Made by a program: the position numbers and the translations under genes. DNA of 64,000 nucleotides from Aequorivita sp. UBA3180. GTDB taxonomy: Bacteria > Bacteroidota > Bacteroidia > Flavobacteriales > Flavobacteriaceae. The notes beneath the pieces are model-generated. The model had not been told where the DNA came from and did not search any database. It saw only the letters and a program-made list of their open reading frames with translations. Positions 36,153-44,310 of the stretch are shown piece after piece (the first letter of the stretch is position 1; each line of letters opens with the position of its first letter). The stretch covers positions 1-64,000 of the forward strand of contig DEXQ01000001.1 in the NCBI GenBank assembly GCA_002364215.1. The letters run 5' to 3'.

Positions 36153-37142
36153 ATGAAACAGATTTTAAACAGATTAATAAACCACGAGCAACTCAACAAA
36201 GAAGAAGCACGAACAGTTTTGGTAAATATTTCCGAAGGTAAATACAATCAAAGCCAGATCGCCGCTTTTTTAACGGTTTATATGATGCGAAACGTAAGTT
36301 TGGAAGAATTGGAAGGCTTCCGCGATGCCCTGTTAGACCTGTGCCTGGCGGTAGATTTCAGCGAATACAACACCATAGATTTATGCGGCACGGGCGGCGA
36401 TGGTAAAAACACGTTTAATATTTCAACCTTGGCATCATTTGTAACGGCGGGTGCTGGAGTAAATGTTACCAAACACGGCAATTATGGCGTTTCTTCTGTT
36501 AGCGGAAGCAGCAATGTAATGGAAGTTTTGGGTATAAAATTCAGCAATGAAAAAGATTTTTTAACGCGTTGTTTGGACGAAGCCGGAATCTGTGTTTTGC
36601 ACGCGCCCCTCTTCCACCCTGCCATGAAAAATGTGGCGCCGATTAGACAGGAATTGGGCGTGAAAACATTTTTCAATATGCTCGGACCTATGGTAAATCC
36701 TGCATTTCCGAAGAACCAATTGGTTGGGGTTTTTAATTTGGAATTGGCCCGAATGTACGGCTATCTCTATCAAAAAAGCGAGAAAAATTACGCCGTGCTC
36801 CACGCGATGGATGGTTATGATGAAATTTCACTGACAGGTCCCATTAAAGTGATTTCAAAAAATTCTGAGAATATTTTAACTGCCGAGGATTTTGGAGTGA
36901 AACAGATTGCGGAATCTGAAATATTTGGAGGTGAATCTGTAAAAGATTCAGCTGAAATTTTTCTGAATATCCTCAACGGAAAAGGTACCAAAGCCCAAAA
37001 TAACGTGGTCTGCGCCAATGCCGGAATGGCGATTTCAGTAGTTGAAAGTTGCACGATAAATGAAGGATTTGAAAAAGCGAAAGAATCTTTGCAAGCTGGA
37101 AAAGCGTTGCAATCATTGAAGAAATTACAACAAATATCGTAG
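36153..37142 (+). CDS. trpD: Anthranilate phosphoribosyltransferase
   Basis: A 329-residue enzyme joining anthranilate with PRPP. Motifs: DLCGTGGDGKNTFNIST (PRPP site), TKHGNYGVSSVSGSSNVME, ARMYGYLYQ and LHAMDGYDEISLTG. ATG 36153 starts one base after the trpG stop; an earlier TTG overlapping trpG is less likely. About 75 bp separate it from trpC. Confidence 0.96.
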   Translation: MKQILNRLINHEQLNKEEARTVLVNISEGKYNQSQIAAFLTVYMMRNVSLEELEGFRDALLDLCLAVDFSEYNTIDLCGTGGDGKNTFNISTLASFVTAGAGVNVTKHGNYGVSSVSGSSNVMEVLGIKFSNEKDFLTRCLDEAGICVLHAPLFHPAMKNVAPIRQELGVKTFFNMLGPMVNPAFPKNQLVGVFNLELARMYGYLYQKSEKNYAVLHAMDGYDEISLTGPIKVISKNSENILTAEDFGVKQIAESEIFGGESVKDSAEIFLNILNGKGTKAQNNVVCANAGMAISVVESCTINEGFEKAKESLQAGKALQSLKKLQQIS

Positions 37143-37218
37143 GCGCACCGATTTATCGCGAGCCTTTCAAAATACTGATTCCCCAGCTAACGAATTAACG
37201 ATTAACGATTAACGAAGA

Positions 37219-38001
37219 ATGAACATTTTAGATACCATAACCACTTACAAACGCAAGGAAGTTGCTGCAAAAAAAGAAGCTATCCCAACCCGTTTGCTTG
37301 AAAAGTTTCCACTTTTTGCCAAAGAAACCAAATCGTTGGCAGAAGCTTTGCGCATTTCAACCACGGGAATTATTGCAGAACACAAACGCCGTTCGCCCAG
37401 CAAATCGGTGATAAATGACAAGGTTTTGTTACCTGAAGTGGTTTCCGGTTATGAGAATGCAGGTGCAAAGGGAATTTCAGTATTAACCGATTCCAATTTT
37501 TTCGGCGGATCGCTGGACGATTTATTGGTTGCCGAAAAGACGGTTTCAGTTCCCATTCTTCGGAAGGAATTTATAATTGACCCCTATCAAATTTACGAAT
37601 CGAAAGCATACGGCGCCGATACAATTTTATTGATCGCAGCTTGTCTTTCAGTAGAAGAACTGAAACAGTTTTCATTTTTGGCGAAAAGCTTAAAACTCGA
37701 TGTTTTATTGGAAGTCCACAATCTCGAAGAACTTCAAAAATCTCTTTTACCGAATGTGGATATGATTGGTGTAAACAACAGAAACTTGAAAAATTTCAAA
37801 GTAGATATAGACATCAGTAAAAAACTTTCCGAAGAAATTCCGAAGGATTTTGTTAAAATTTCCGAAAGCGGAATCAGCGACGTTGAAACCATAAAAGATT
37901 TGAGAACCTACGGTTTTGAAGGATTTTTGATTGGCGAAAATTTTATGAAAACCGAAAATCCCGGCCAAACCGCAAAACAATTTATTGAAAAACTGAGATG
38001 A
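37219..38001 (+). CDS. trpC: Indole-3-glycerol phosphate synthase
   Basis: A 260-residue TIM barrel forming the indole ring from CdRP. Motifs: AEHKRRSPSKSVI (catalytic Glu-Lys), GISVLTDSNFFGGS, LRKEFIIDPYQI, GVNNRNLKNF and SESGI. The gene overlaps trpF by ATGA (37998-38001). Normal length for monofunctional TrpC. Confidence 0.97.
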   Translation: MNILDTITTYKRKEVAAKKEAIPTRLLEKFPLFAKETKSLAEALRISTTGIIAEHKRRSPSKSVINDKVLLPEVVSGYENAGAKGISVLTDSNFFGGSLDDLLVAEKTVSVPILRKEFIIDPYQIYESKAYGADTILLIAACLSVEELKQFSFLAKSLKLDVLLEVHNLEELQKSLLPNVDMIGVNNRNLKNFKVDIDISKKLSEEIPKDFVKISESGISDVETIKDLRTYGFEGFLIGENFMKTENPGQTAKQFIEKLR

Positions 38002-38693
38002 AAAAAAATGAACAAACTCCCTCTCCGCCGTGGCGGACTGGAGTGGGGCTGAAAATCTGCGGAATGAAACTTAACATCGCCGAAGTTGTAACACTTCAAC
38101 CAGATTATTTGGGCTTTATTTTTTATGAAAAAAGTCCGAGGTTTTTTGAAGGTGAGATTCCTTCGCTACCGCTTGGAATAAAGAAAGTTGGCGTTTTTGT
38201 GGATGCTTCCTTGGATGAAATTTTAGAAAAAACAAAACAATTCAAACTTGATGTAATTCAATTGCACGGAGAAGAAACGGCAGATTTTTGTATTCGCTTA
38301 AATAAAGGTCTCGACTGCGCTCGACCAGACAATTCTGCAGTAGTTGAAATATGGAAAGTTTTTTCAATCAAAGAGGAGTTCGATTTTGAAATTTTAAGAC
38401 ATTTTGAAATTGTGGTAGATAAATTCCTATTCGACACAAAAGGAAAGGAAAAGGGTGGAAACGGCTATACTTTCAATTGGAAAATTCTAAAAAAATATCC
38501 TTCAAAAAAACCCTTTATTTTAAGCGGAGGCATTGGTCTGGAAGAAGTTGAAGCATTAAAAAAGTTACTTAAAACAGATCTTCCAATTTATGCAATTGAT
38601 GTGAATAGTAGGTTTGAAACTGAACCCGGGAGAAAGGATATTAAACTCCTGCAAGGTTTCCAGAACCTTGTAGGTATAAATAGAATCTTATGA
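37998..38693 (+). CDS. trpF: Phosphoribosylanthranilate isomerase with repeat-derived segments
   Basis: A 231-residue TIM barrel isomerising PRA to CdRP. Motifs: LKICGMK (catalytic Cys), PDYLGFIFYEKSPR, DVIQLHG, PFILSGGIGLEEV and IDVNSRFE. Two segments derive from repeats: residues 8-17 (a 35-nt hairpin element, PSPPWRTGVG) just before the natural start, and GLDCARPD near residues 104-111 (a 20-bp palindromic repeat). Both keep the frame, which makes the protein longer than the usual roughly 205 residues. Start and stop overlap trpC and trpB. Confidence 0.95.
   Translation: MKKNEQTPSPPWRTGVGLKICGMKLNIAEVVTLQPDYLGFIFYEKSPRFFEGEIPSLPLGIKKVGVFVDASLDEILEKTKQFKLDVIQLHGEETADFCIRLNKGLDCARPDNSAVVEIWKVFSIKEEFDFEILRHFEIVVDKFLFDTKGKEKGGNGYTFNWKILKKYPSKKPFILSGGIGLEEVEALKKLLKTDLPIYAIDVNSRFETEPGRKDIKLLQGFQNLVGINRIL
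38016..38050 (+). repeat. 35-nt double-hairpin element in trpF
   Basis: ACTCCCTC, then TCCGCC-GT-GGCGGA, then CTGGAGTGGGGCT. Flanks equal those of the trpG copy (35552-35586), but the inner stem differs while pairing fully. Read in frame as TPSPPWRTGVGL. Confidence 0.88.
38307..38326 (-). repeat. 20-bp palindromic repeat inside trpF
   Basis: GGTCTCGACTGCGCTCGACC, the exact reverse complement of the core of the copy at 60439-60458. It is read in frame as GLDCAR within trpF. Confidence 0.9.
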
Positions 38694-39904
38694 AATTAAA
38701 CAAACAAATTCCTTCGGCTGCGCCTCCGAATTATAACGTAAACGAAAAAGGCTACTACGGCGAGTTTGGCGGCGCGTATATCCCTGAAATGCTCTACCCG
38801 AATGTGGAGGAACTGCGGCAGAATTATTTGAAAGTAATGGCCGAGGAATCTTTTCAAAAAGAATTCCACCAATTGCTGAAAGACTATGTAGGACGGCCAA
38901 CACCACTGTATTTTGCAAAACGCCTTTCGGAAAAATACAACACCAAAATCTATTTAAAACGCGAAGATCTTTGCCATACGGGAGCACATAAAGTGAACAA
39001 CACCATTGGCCAGATTTTAATGGCAAAACGATTGGGCAAAACCCGAATTATTGCCGAAACTGGCGCTGGACAACACGGCGTTGCCACCGCTACCGTTTGT
39101 GCATTGATGGGTTTGGAATGTATTGTTTTTATGGGTGAAATTGATATAAAACGTCAAGCACCCAACGTAGCCCGGATGAAAATGCTGGGCGCAAAAGTGG
39201 TTCCCGCAACCAGTGGCAGTAAAACCTTGAAAGATGCCACAAATGAAGCCATTCGCGATTGGATCAATAATCCGTTGGACACACATTATATTATAGGCAG
39301 CGCGGTGGGCCCACATCCGTACCCCGATATGGTAGCTCGATTTCAGAGTGTAATTTCGGAAGAAATAAAAAAGCAACTTAACGAAAAGGAAGGTCGGGAA
39401 AACCCAGATTTTGTGATTGCTTGTGTGGGCGGCGGCAGCAATGCAGCGGGTGCTTTTTATCATTATTTGGACAAGATGGAAGTGGGAATTATCGCTGTGG
39501 AAGCCGCCGGAAAGGGAATTGACAGTGGCGAAAGTGCCGCAACTTCCGCTTTAGGGAAGGTGGGGATTATCCACGGCAGCAAAACACTATTGATGCAAAC
39601 ACCGGACGGACAAATTACGGAACCCTACTCTATTTCGGCTGGCTTGGATTATCCCGGCGTTGGGCCAATGCACGCCAATCTTTTTGCGAGTGGTCGCGGC
39701 GAATTTATTTCGATAACCGATGAGGAAGCTATGGATGCCGGAATGCAACTTTGTAAGCTGGAAGGAATAATTCCCGCCATTGAAAGTAGTCACGCCCTCG
39801 CCATTTTTGAATCCCGGAAATTTAAAAAGAATGATATAGTGGTTTTGAATTTAAGCGGGCGGGGCGATAAGGATTTGGATACATATATTAAACATTTTAA
39901 TTAG
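38690..39904 (+). CDS. trpB: Tryptophan synthase beta subunit
   Basis: A 404-residue PLP enzyme condensing indole with serine. Motifs: GEFGGAYIPEMLYPN, RPTPLYFAKRLS, LKREDLCHTGAHKVNN (PLP lysine in HTGAHK), ETGAGQHGVATA, GGGSNAAG and the C-terminal SGRGDKDLDTY. ATG overlaps the trpF stop (ATGA). Length is normal. The alpha subunit follows after a 61-bp repeat pair. Confidence 0.98.
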   Translation: MKLNKQIPSAAPPNYNVNEKGYYGEFGGAYIPEMLYPNVEELRQNYLKVMAEESFQKEFHQLLKDYVGRPTPLYFAKRLSEKYNTKIYLKREDLCHTGAHKVNNTIGQILMAKRLGKTRIIAETGAGQHGVATATVCALMGLECIVFMGEIDIKRQAPNVARMKMLGAKVVPATSGSKTLKDATNEAIRDWINNPLDTHYIIGSAVGPHPYPDMVARFQSVISEEIKKQLNEKEGRENPDFVIACVGGGSNAAGAFYHYLDKMEVGIIAVEAAGKGIDSGESAATSALGKVGIIHGSKTLLMQTPDGQITEPYSISAGLDYPGVGPMHANLFASGRGEFISITDEEAMDAGMQLCKLEGIIPAIESSHALAIFESRKFKKNDIVVLNLSGRGDKDLDTYIKHFN

Positions 39905-39919
39905 TAAAATCGTTGTCTT

Positions 39920-39980
39920 GGTCGAGCGCAGTCGCGACCTCTTTGAAGAAGAGGGTTTTAGTTCTCGACTGCGTTCTAAC
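39920..39980. repeat. 61-bp inverted pair of palindromic repeats
   Basis: GGTCGAGCGCAGTCGCGACC (39920-39939) and GTTCTCGACTGCGTTCTAAC (39961-39980) face each other across 21 bp. Same layout and length as 23078-23138. It fills the trpB-trpA spacer and could fold into a hairpin in the operon mRNA. Confidence 0.85.
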
Positions 39981-40001
39981 GGATATAAAACAATATTTAA
40001 A

Positions 40002-40769
40002 ATGAATCGAATCAATCAAAAACTTTCTGAAAATAAAAAATTACTTTCAATCTATTTCACCGCAGGTTATCCAAAACTGGGTGATACAGTTGAAATAATT
40101 CAGCAATTGGAAGAAAACGGCGTGGATATGGTAGAAATCGGTTTGCCATTTAGTGATCCTTTGGCCGATGGGCCCATTATTCAGGCGAGTTCGCAAGTGG
40201 CTTTAAAAAATGGAATGACTACCGATTTGCTTTTTCAGCAATTAAAAGACATTCGAAAAACGGTTTCAATTCCGTTGCTACTTATGGGGTATTTTAATCC
40301 TGTGCTTCAATTTGGAGTGGAAAATTTCTGTAAAAAATGTGCTGAAGTGGGTATTGATGGCCTGATTCTACCCGATCTTCCCTTGGCGGAATATGAGGAA
40401 CATTATGCCGAAATTTTCAGAAAATACAACCTTATAAATATTTTTTTGATAACGCCCCAGACTTCCGAAGAACGTATCCGGCAGATTGACGCAGCTTCCG
40501 AAGGCTTTATTTATATGGTGAGCAGCGCGAGTGTTACTGGAAGCTCTTCAGGGTTTGGGTTGGAACAGGAAAATTATTTTAAAAGGATAGCTTCGCTTTC
40601 ACTTAAAAATCCACAGATTATTGGGTTCGGAATAAACAATTCCGAAACATTTCAGCAAGCAACAAAACATGCCAAAGGGGCAATTATTGGCAGTGCCTTT
40701 ATAAAAATGCTTTCGGACAAAGGAATAGCCGGAATTTCAGCATTTATAAGCGCTATCCGCAAGGTTTAA
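40002..40769 (+). CDS. trpA: Tryptophan synthase alpha subunit
   Basis: A 255-residue TIM barrel releasing indole from indole-3-glycerol phosphate. Motifs: SIYFTAGYP, VDMVEIGLPFSDPLADGP (catalytic Glu and Asp region), LLMGYFNPVLQFG, GLILPDLPL, and YMVSSASVTGSS. ATG 40002 is chosen; an upstream TTG (39918) would translate the repeat pair and add 28 alien residues. Last gene of the trp operon. Confidence 0.96.
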   Translation: MNRINQKLSENKKLLSIYFTAGYPKLGDTVEIIQQLEENGVDMVEIGLPFSDPLADGPIIQASSQVALKNGMTTDLLFQQLKDIRKTVSIPLLLMGYFNPVLQFGVENFCKKCAEVGIDGLILPDLPLAEYEEHYAEIFRKYNLINIFLITPQTSEERIRQIDAASEGFIYMVSSASVTGSSSGFGLEQENYFKRIASLSLKNPQIIGFGINNSETFQQATKHAKGAIIGSAFIKMLSDKGIAGISAFISAIRKV

Positions 40770-40855
40770 CCATTCTTTAGCAATGGTTTAAGGGAATTTG
40801 TGATTTGCATTTTCTATTTTAGGAATTCAATTATTAACGAGAAAAAGACAATATT

Positions 40856-40984
40856 ATGGAGAAGAAATTTGAAAGAAAGTCAGAACAAAAACATCCCACA
40901 AACCCAACGGGAAAGACAAATAAGCAAACCAATGAGTTTGACATAGATGAGAAAACCATCAAAAAACAACAAAACAAGAAGTAA
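40856..40984 (+). CDS. 42-residue basic microprotein, unknown
   Basis: A small frame rich in Lys, Gln, Asn and Thr (MEKKFERKSEQKHPTNPTGK ... QQNKK). No homologue is recognised. Its stop overlaps the ATG of the THX gene (TAATG), so it would be translated in tandem with it. An A-rich leader precedes the ATG. No signal peptide or helix is evident; probably disordered. Confidence 0.55.
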   Translation: MEKKFERKSEQKHPTNPTGKTNKQTNEFDIDEKTIKKQQNKK

Positions 40985-41115
40985 TGGGCAAAGGTGATAA
41001 AAAAACAAAACGGGGCAAGATTAGCATTGGCAGTTTCGGCAAATTACGGCCGAAACGAAAGAAGTTTAACGTGCGCCCAAAACCAACCAAGGACGCCCAA
41101 GTTAAAGAAACTTAA
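40984..41115 (+). CDS. 30S ribosomal protein THX
   Basis: A 43-residue very basic protein opening MGKGDKKTKRGKISIGSFGK followed by LRPKRKKF, the signature of bacterial THX, a small peptide lodged in a cavity of the 30S head. Length is normal for the family. It overlaps the upstream microprotein stop by one base and is followed by a strong terminator at 41144. Confidence 0.9.
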   Translation: MGKGDKKTKRGKISIGSFGKLRPKRKKFNVRPKPTKDAQVKET

Positions 41116-41143
41116 AATAGATTGATTTTCGTTTTAAGTTGAA

Positions 41144-41190
41144 TAAAAAGGTTTTTGAGAACAGATTTTAGTTCTTAAAAACCTTTTTTA
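41144..41190 (+). terminator. Intrinsic terminator after THX
   Basis: AAAAAGGTTTTTGAGAAC and GTTCTTAAAAACCTTTTTT form a long stem with one mismatch and an 8-9-nt loop, ending in a T run. Confidence 0.9.
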
Positions 41191-41225
41191 ATGCCAATAA
41201 TCGTCAATAAAACAATTTTTTTAGG

Positions 41226-41251
41226 AATTCCCCCTTCGGGGGCTAGGGGGC
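41226..41251 (-). repeat. 26-bp G/C-rich interspersed repeat (copy 2)
   Basis: Exact inverted copy of 35475-35500. It lies directly upstream of the -7 box of the HMG-CoA reductase gene, so it occupies the promoter spacer. Confidence 0.9.
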
Positions 41252-41256
41252 TTCAC

Positions 41257-41264
41257 TATCTTTG
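41257..41264 (+). promoter_or_regulatory. -7 promoter box for HMG-CoA reductase
   Basis: TATCTTTG, 22 bp before the ATG at 41287. The sequence upstream where a -33 box should sit is the 26-bp repeat. Confidence 0.55.
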
Positions 41265-41286
41265 CAACCAAATGATATTTACGTAA

Positions 41287-42600
41287 ATGAACCGACCCAT
41301 TTCTGGATTTTCAAAAAAATCAAAGCAGGAAAAGATAGATTGGCTTGCGGAAAACTACCTGCAAAACAATCCTGCTTCCGTGCAAATTCTAAAAAAGTAT
41401 TGGAATGAAGACGCCCATCTGCAGCAACTTCACGACGATTTTATAGAAAATACACTTTCCAACTACTATTTGCCTTTTGGCATTGCACCCAACTTTTTAA
41501 TCAACGGAAAACTCTTTGCTTTGCCCATGGTTACCGAGGAAAGCTCGGTGGTTGCAGCTGCCAGCAATGCCGCAAAATTTTGGCTGGAACGCGGCGGCTT
41601 TAATGCCGAAGTGATTTCCACGGAAAAAAATGGGCAGATTCATTTCAATTTCTATGGAAGTGAAAAAAGCATCGAAGCATTTTTTGATGCTGTAAAACCG
41701 AAACTTCTTAAAAGCATCCAAGCAATCGAAAAAAACATGAAAGCCCGTGGTGGCGGAATGTTGGAACTTTCACTGATGGATAAATCGCATATTTTGGAAG
41801 GCTATTATTATATCCATGCCACTTTTGAAACCTTGGACGCCATGGGTGCCAATTTCATCAATAGTTGTTTGGAGCAAATGGCAAATACTTTTGAGGAAGA
41901 AGCCAAAAACTTTGAAACCTTCCAAAAAGATGATACCTATCCGGAAGTGGTCATGAGCATTCTTTCCAATTACGTTCCCGAATGTTTGGTCCGTGCCAAA
42001 GTGAGTTGCAAAGTAGAAGAACTCACCACAAAACATTTCGACGGAAAACAATTTGCAGAAAAGTTTGTACGCGCCATTGAAATTGCCAAAACCGAATCGC
42101 GACGTGCCGTAACCCATAATAAAGGAATTATGAACGGCGTGGATGCAGTTGTTTTGGCAACGGGAAATGATTTTCGTGCCGTGGAAGCCGGAGTACATGC
42201 TTACGCCGCCCGAAACAGCTATTACGGTAGTTTGACACACGCGAAAATTGAGGATAATATTTTCACTTTTTGGATTGAGTTGCCTTTGGCGGTTGGCACT
42301 GTTGGAGGCTTGACCTCACTTCATCCTTTAACAAAGCTTGCTTTTGAAATTCTTCAAAAACCCAACGCAAAGGAATTGATGGAAATCATGGCCGTGGCAG
42401 GTTTAGCACAAAATTTTGCAGCTGTGCGCTCCCTTGTTACCACGGGTATACAAAAGGGGCATATGAAAATGCACTTGATGAATATTTTGAACCAACTGCA
42501 CGCTACAAAAGAAGAAAAGGAAAAAGCGATGGAATATTTTATGACAAAGCCAGTATCGCATAGCTCTGCCGCCGATTTTTTAAAACAATTGAGAAACTGA
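41287..42600 (+). CDS. mvaA: Hydroxymethylglutaryl-CoA reductase, class II type
   Basis: A 437-residue enzyme of the mevalonate route. Motifs: MVTEESSVVAAASNAAKFW (catalytic Glu), RAVTHNKGIMNGVDAV (catalytic Lys; Asp region later), ATGNDFRAVEAG, and VGTVGGLTSLHPL. Length and lack of membrane helices place it in class II, common in Bacteroidota, where it works biosynthetically. The GHMP kinase begins six bases after its stop. Confidence 0.95.
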   Translation: MNRPISGFSKKSKQEKIDWLAENYLQNNPASVQILKKYWNEDAHLQQLHDDFIENTLSNYYLPFGIAPNFLINGKLFALPMVTEESSVVAAASNAAKFWLERGGFNAEVISTEKNGQIHFNFYGSEKSIEAFFDAVKPKLLKSIQAIEKNMKARGGGMLELSLMDKSHILEGYYYIHATFETLDAMGANFINSCLEQMANTFEEEAKNFETFQKDDTYPEVVMSILSNYVPECLVRAKVSCKVEELTTKHFDGKQFAEKFVRAIEIAKTESRRAVTHNKGIMNGVDAVVLATGNDFRAVEAGVHAYAARNSYYGSLTHAKIEDNIFTFWIELPLAVGTVGGLTSLHPLTKLAFEILQKPNAKELMEIMAVAGLAQNFAAVRSLVTTGIQKGHMKMHLMNILNQLHATKEEKEKAMEYFMTKPVSHSSAADFLKQLRN

Positions 42601-42606
42601 TTCGTA

Positions 42607-43524
42607 TTGAATTTTAGAAATTTGGAGAAAAAGTTTTATAGCAACGGAAAATTACTGCTTACGGGCGAATATGTGGTGCTGGATGGTGCAACAACGCTTG
42701 CCATTCCTACCAAATATGGGCAGTCTTTGGAAGTTTCTGCTTCAAAAAAAGGAGGAATTCATTGGAAAAGCTTTGATGAAAAAGGGACGGTTTGGTTTGA
42801 GGATTTCTTCGATTTAAAGAATTTTGAAAGCCAAAATAAGAAAAGTGAAATTTCAAAAACTGTATCAAAAATACTTCGCGAAGCGCAAAAGTTGAATCCC
42901 GATTTTCTTTCCAAATATGAAGGAATTCAAGTTAAAACGACACTGGATTTCCCGCGGAATTGGGGTTTGGGTTCTTCTTCCACTTTAATAAACAACATTG
43001 CGCAATGGGCAGAAGTAGATGGTTTTGCTTTGCTCGCCAACAGCTTTGGCGGAAGCGGGTACGATATTGCAGCAGCGCAGAATGATGCTCCTATTTTATA
43101 TGAAATTAAAAAAGGAGTTCCTGAATTTAGAAAAGCACACCTTTCCTGGGATTTTACAGATTCCTTATTTTTTGTGCATTTGAATGAAAAGCAGGATAGT
43201 AAAGAAGGTATTGCGCACTACAGAAATGCTTTGGTGAAAGAAAAAGACATTCAAAGAATTTCAGACATCAGCAATAAGCTGTTGGATTGTGATTCGCTTT
43301 CAGATTTTGAAAAATTGATGGTTGCGCACGAGCATATCATCTCAGAAATAATTGATATTGCGCCGATAAAAGAGCAGTTTTTCAGTGATTATCGGGGAAT
43401 GATAAAGAGTTTGGGGGCCTGGGGCGGTGACTTTGTTTTGGCAACGGGAGCTGAAAATGATATGGATTATTTCAGAAAAAAAGGGTTTGAAACTATTATT
43501 CCTTTCAAAGGGATGATTAAATAA
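42607..43524 (+). CDS. GYDIA-family GHMP kinase
   Basis: A 305-residue GHMP-fold kinase. SNGKLLLTGEYVVLDGATTL is the N-terminal motif; the ATP loop is NWGLGSSSTLINN; FGGSGYDIAAAQ carries the GYDIA signature. The family resembles mevalonate/phosphomevalonate kinases and its position right after HMG-CoA reductase supports a role in isoprenoid precursor synthesis, but the substrate is not proven. The start is TTG (42607). Confidence 0.9.
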   Translation: MNFRNLEKKFYSNGKLLLTGEYVVLDGATTLAIPTKYGQSLEVSASKKGGIHWKSFDEKGTVWFEDFFDLKNFESQNKKSEISKTVSKILREAQKLNPDFLSKYEGIQVKTTLDFPRNWGLGSSSTLINNIAQWAEVDGFALLANSFGGSGYDIAAAQNDAPILYEIKKGVPEFRKAHLSWDFTDSLFFVHLNEKQDSKEGIAHYRNALVKEKDIQRISDISNKLLDCDSLSDFEKLMVAHEHIISEIIDIAPIKEQFFSDYRGMIKSLGAWGGDFVLATGAENDMDYFRKKGFETIIPFKGMIK

Positions 43525-43633
43525 AATTAAGAGAATCTATATGCTGAAAGAAAATCTTCCGAACATAAGGTTATAAATTGAATCTGGGTCTCTAAAAATT
43601 TAATTATATTTCCAAAATAGCAAATATTTAGAA

Positions 43634-44182
43634 ATGAATAAACCTGAACATCGACACGACGAAAAAAGAGATATATTCATTGGAAAGTATGACCAATATG
43701 ATGTCTATTTCAGAGGTTTTCATTCCAATAAAAAAGATAGACATTTAAACGGTTTCATATATAGAAATTTCAGCAGCGGAAATGACTATGAACAAGAAGA
43801 ATACGATGACCGAGGTCATTTATCTCGTCCTATTGATAGATTTACAAAATATTCAGATGTTTCGACGAAAAACGTAAAAAAACATTATTTTAAAAATGAT
43901 GTTCCAATTTGGTTAAGTGAAGCAAAAATAAAAGCAATAGCTGAAGGAATTATATTGAATTCTCGAATCAACACTTTTCGTGAAAATGGGTTTTATAATG
44001 AAGACTATAATATAATTCAACAATTTGAAATTTTAGAAGAAGATAAAAAGCTTTACAACAGAATAAAAATTAGCAACTTAATATTAAATGCTAGTACATA
44101 CACATTAGTAGCTATTTTTTTTCTTGGCTCGGGAGCATTATTTTTCCTTATCGTGGTTTCTACTATTGAATGGATTATTTAA
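43634..44182 (+). CDS. Hypothetical protein with C-terminal membrane helix
   Basis: A 182-residue protein: residues 1-145 are charged and Tyr/Asp-rich (YDQYDVYFRGFHSNKKDRHL), and a hydrophobic C-terminal stretch (about 150-180) forms one or two transmembrane helices. No signal peptide. I do not recognise the family. It may be tail-anchored. It is flanked by intergenic spaces of about 100 bp and by the tRNA-derived repeat on its 3' side. Confidence 0.6.
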   Translation: MNKPEHRHDEKRDIFIGKYDQYDVYFRGFHSNKKDRHLNGFIYRNFSSGNDYEQEEYDDRGHLSRPIDRFTKYSDVSTKNVKKHYFKNDVPIWLSEAKIKAIAEGIILNSRINTFRENGFYNEDYNIIQQFEILEEDKKLYNRIKISNLILNASTYTLVAIFFLGSGALFFLIVVSTIEWII

Positions 44183-44234
44183 AATATTTTTAAATATTTA
44201 GTAACCGACACCTTTTTTGATAATTTCTAAAACA

Positions 44235-44310
44235 AAAATCCCCAAACAGAAACCGTTCGGGGATTAAATGTGGTGCCTCCAACCCCGAAGCCTCGGGGGA
44301 ACTAGGGACA
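44235..44310 (-). repeat. Partial copy of tRNA-Phe 3' end plus terminator
   Basis: Compared with 44605-44679, this region repeats the terminator (AAAAATCCCC ... GGGGATT), then TGTGGTGCCTCCAA (tRNA acceptor end) and ACTAGGGACA (T-arm side). The T-loop part is replaced by a CCCCGA-AGCC-TCGGGG palindrome. The stop and last two codons of the GIY-YIG gene lie inside it. Confidence 0.8.

Noticed and set aside
39017..39463. 148-residue frame antisense to trpB
   Set aside because: Lies wholly within conserved trpB; cysteine/histidine-rich shadow.
39918..40001. Upstream TTG start for trpA
   Set aside because: Would translate the 61-bp repeat pair as an N-terminal extension; ATG 40002 matches the family start.
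41770..42240. 156-residue frame antisense to HMG-CoA reductase
   Set aside because: Shadow of a conserved enzyme; no start context or family.
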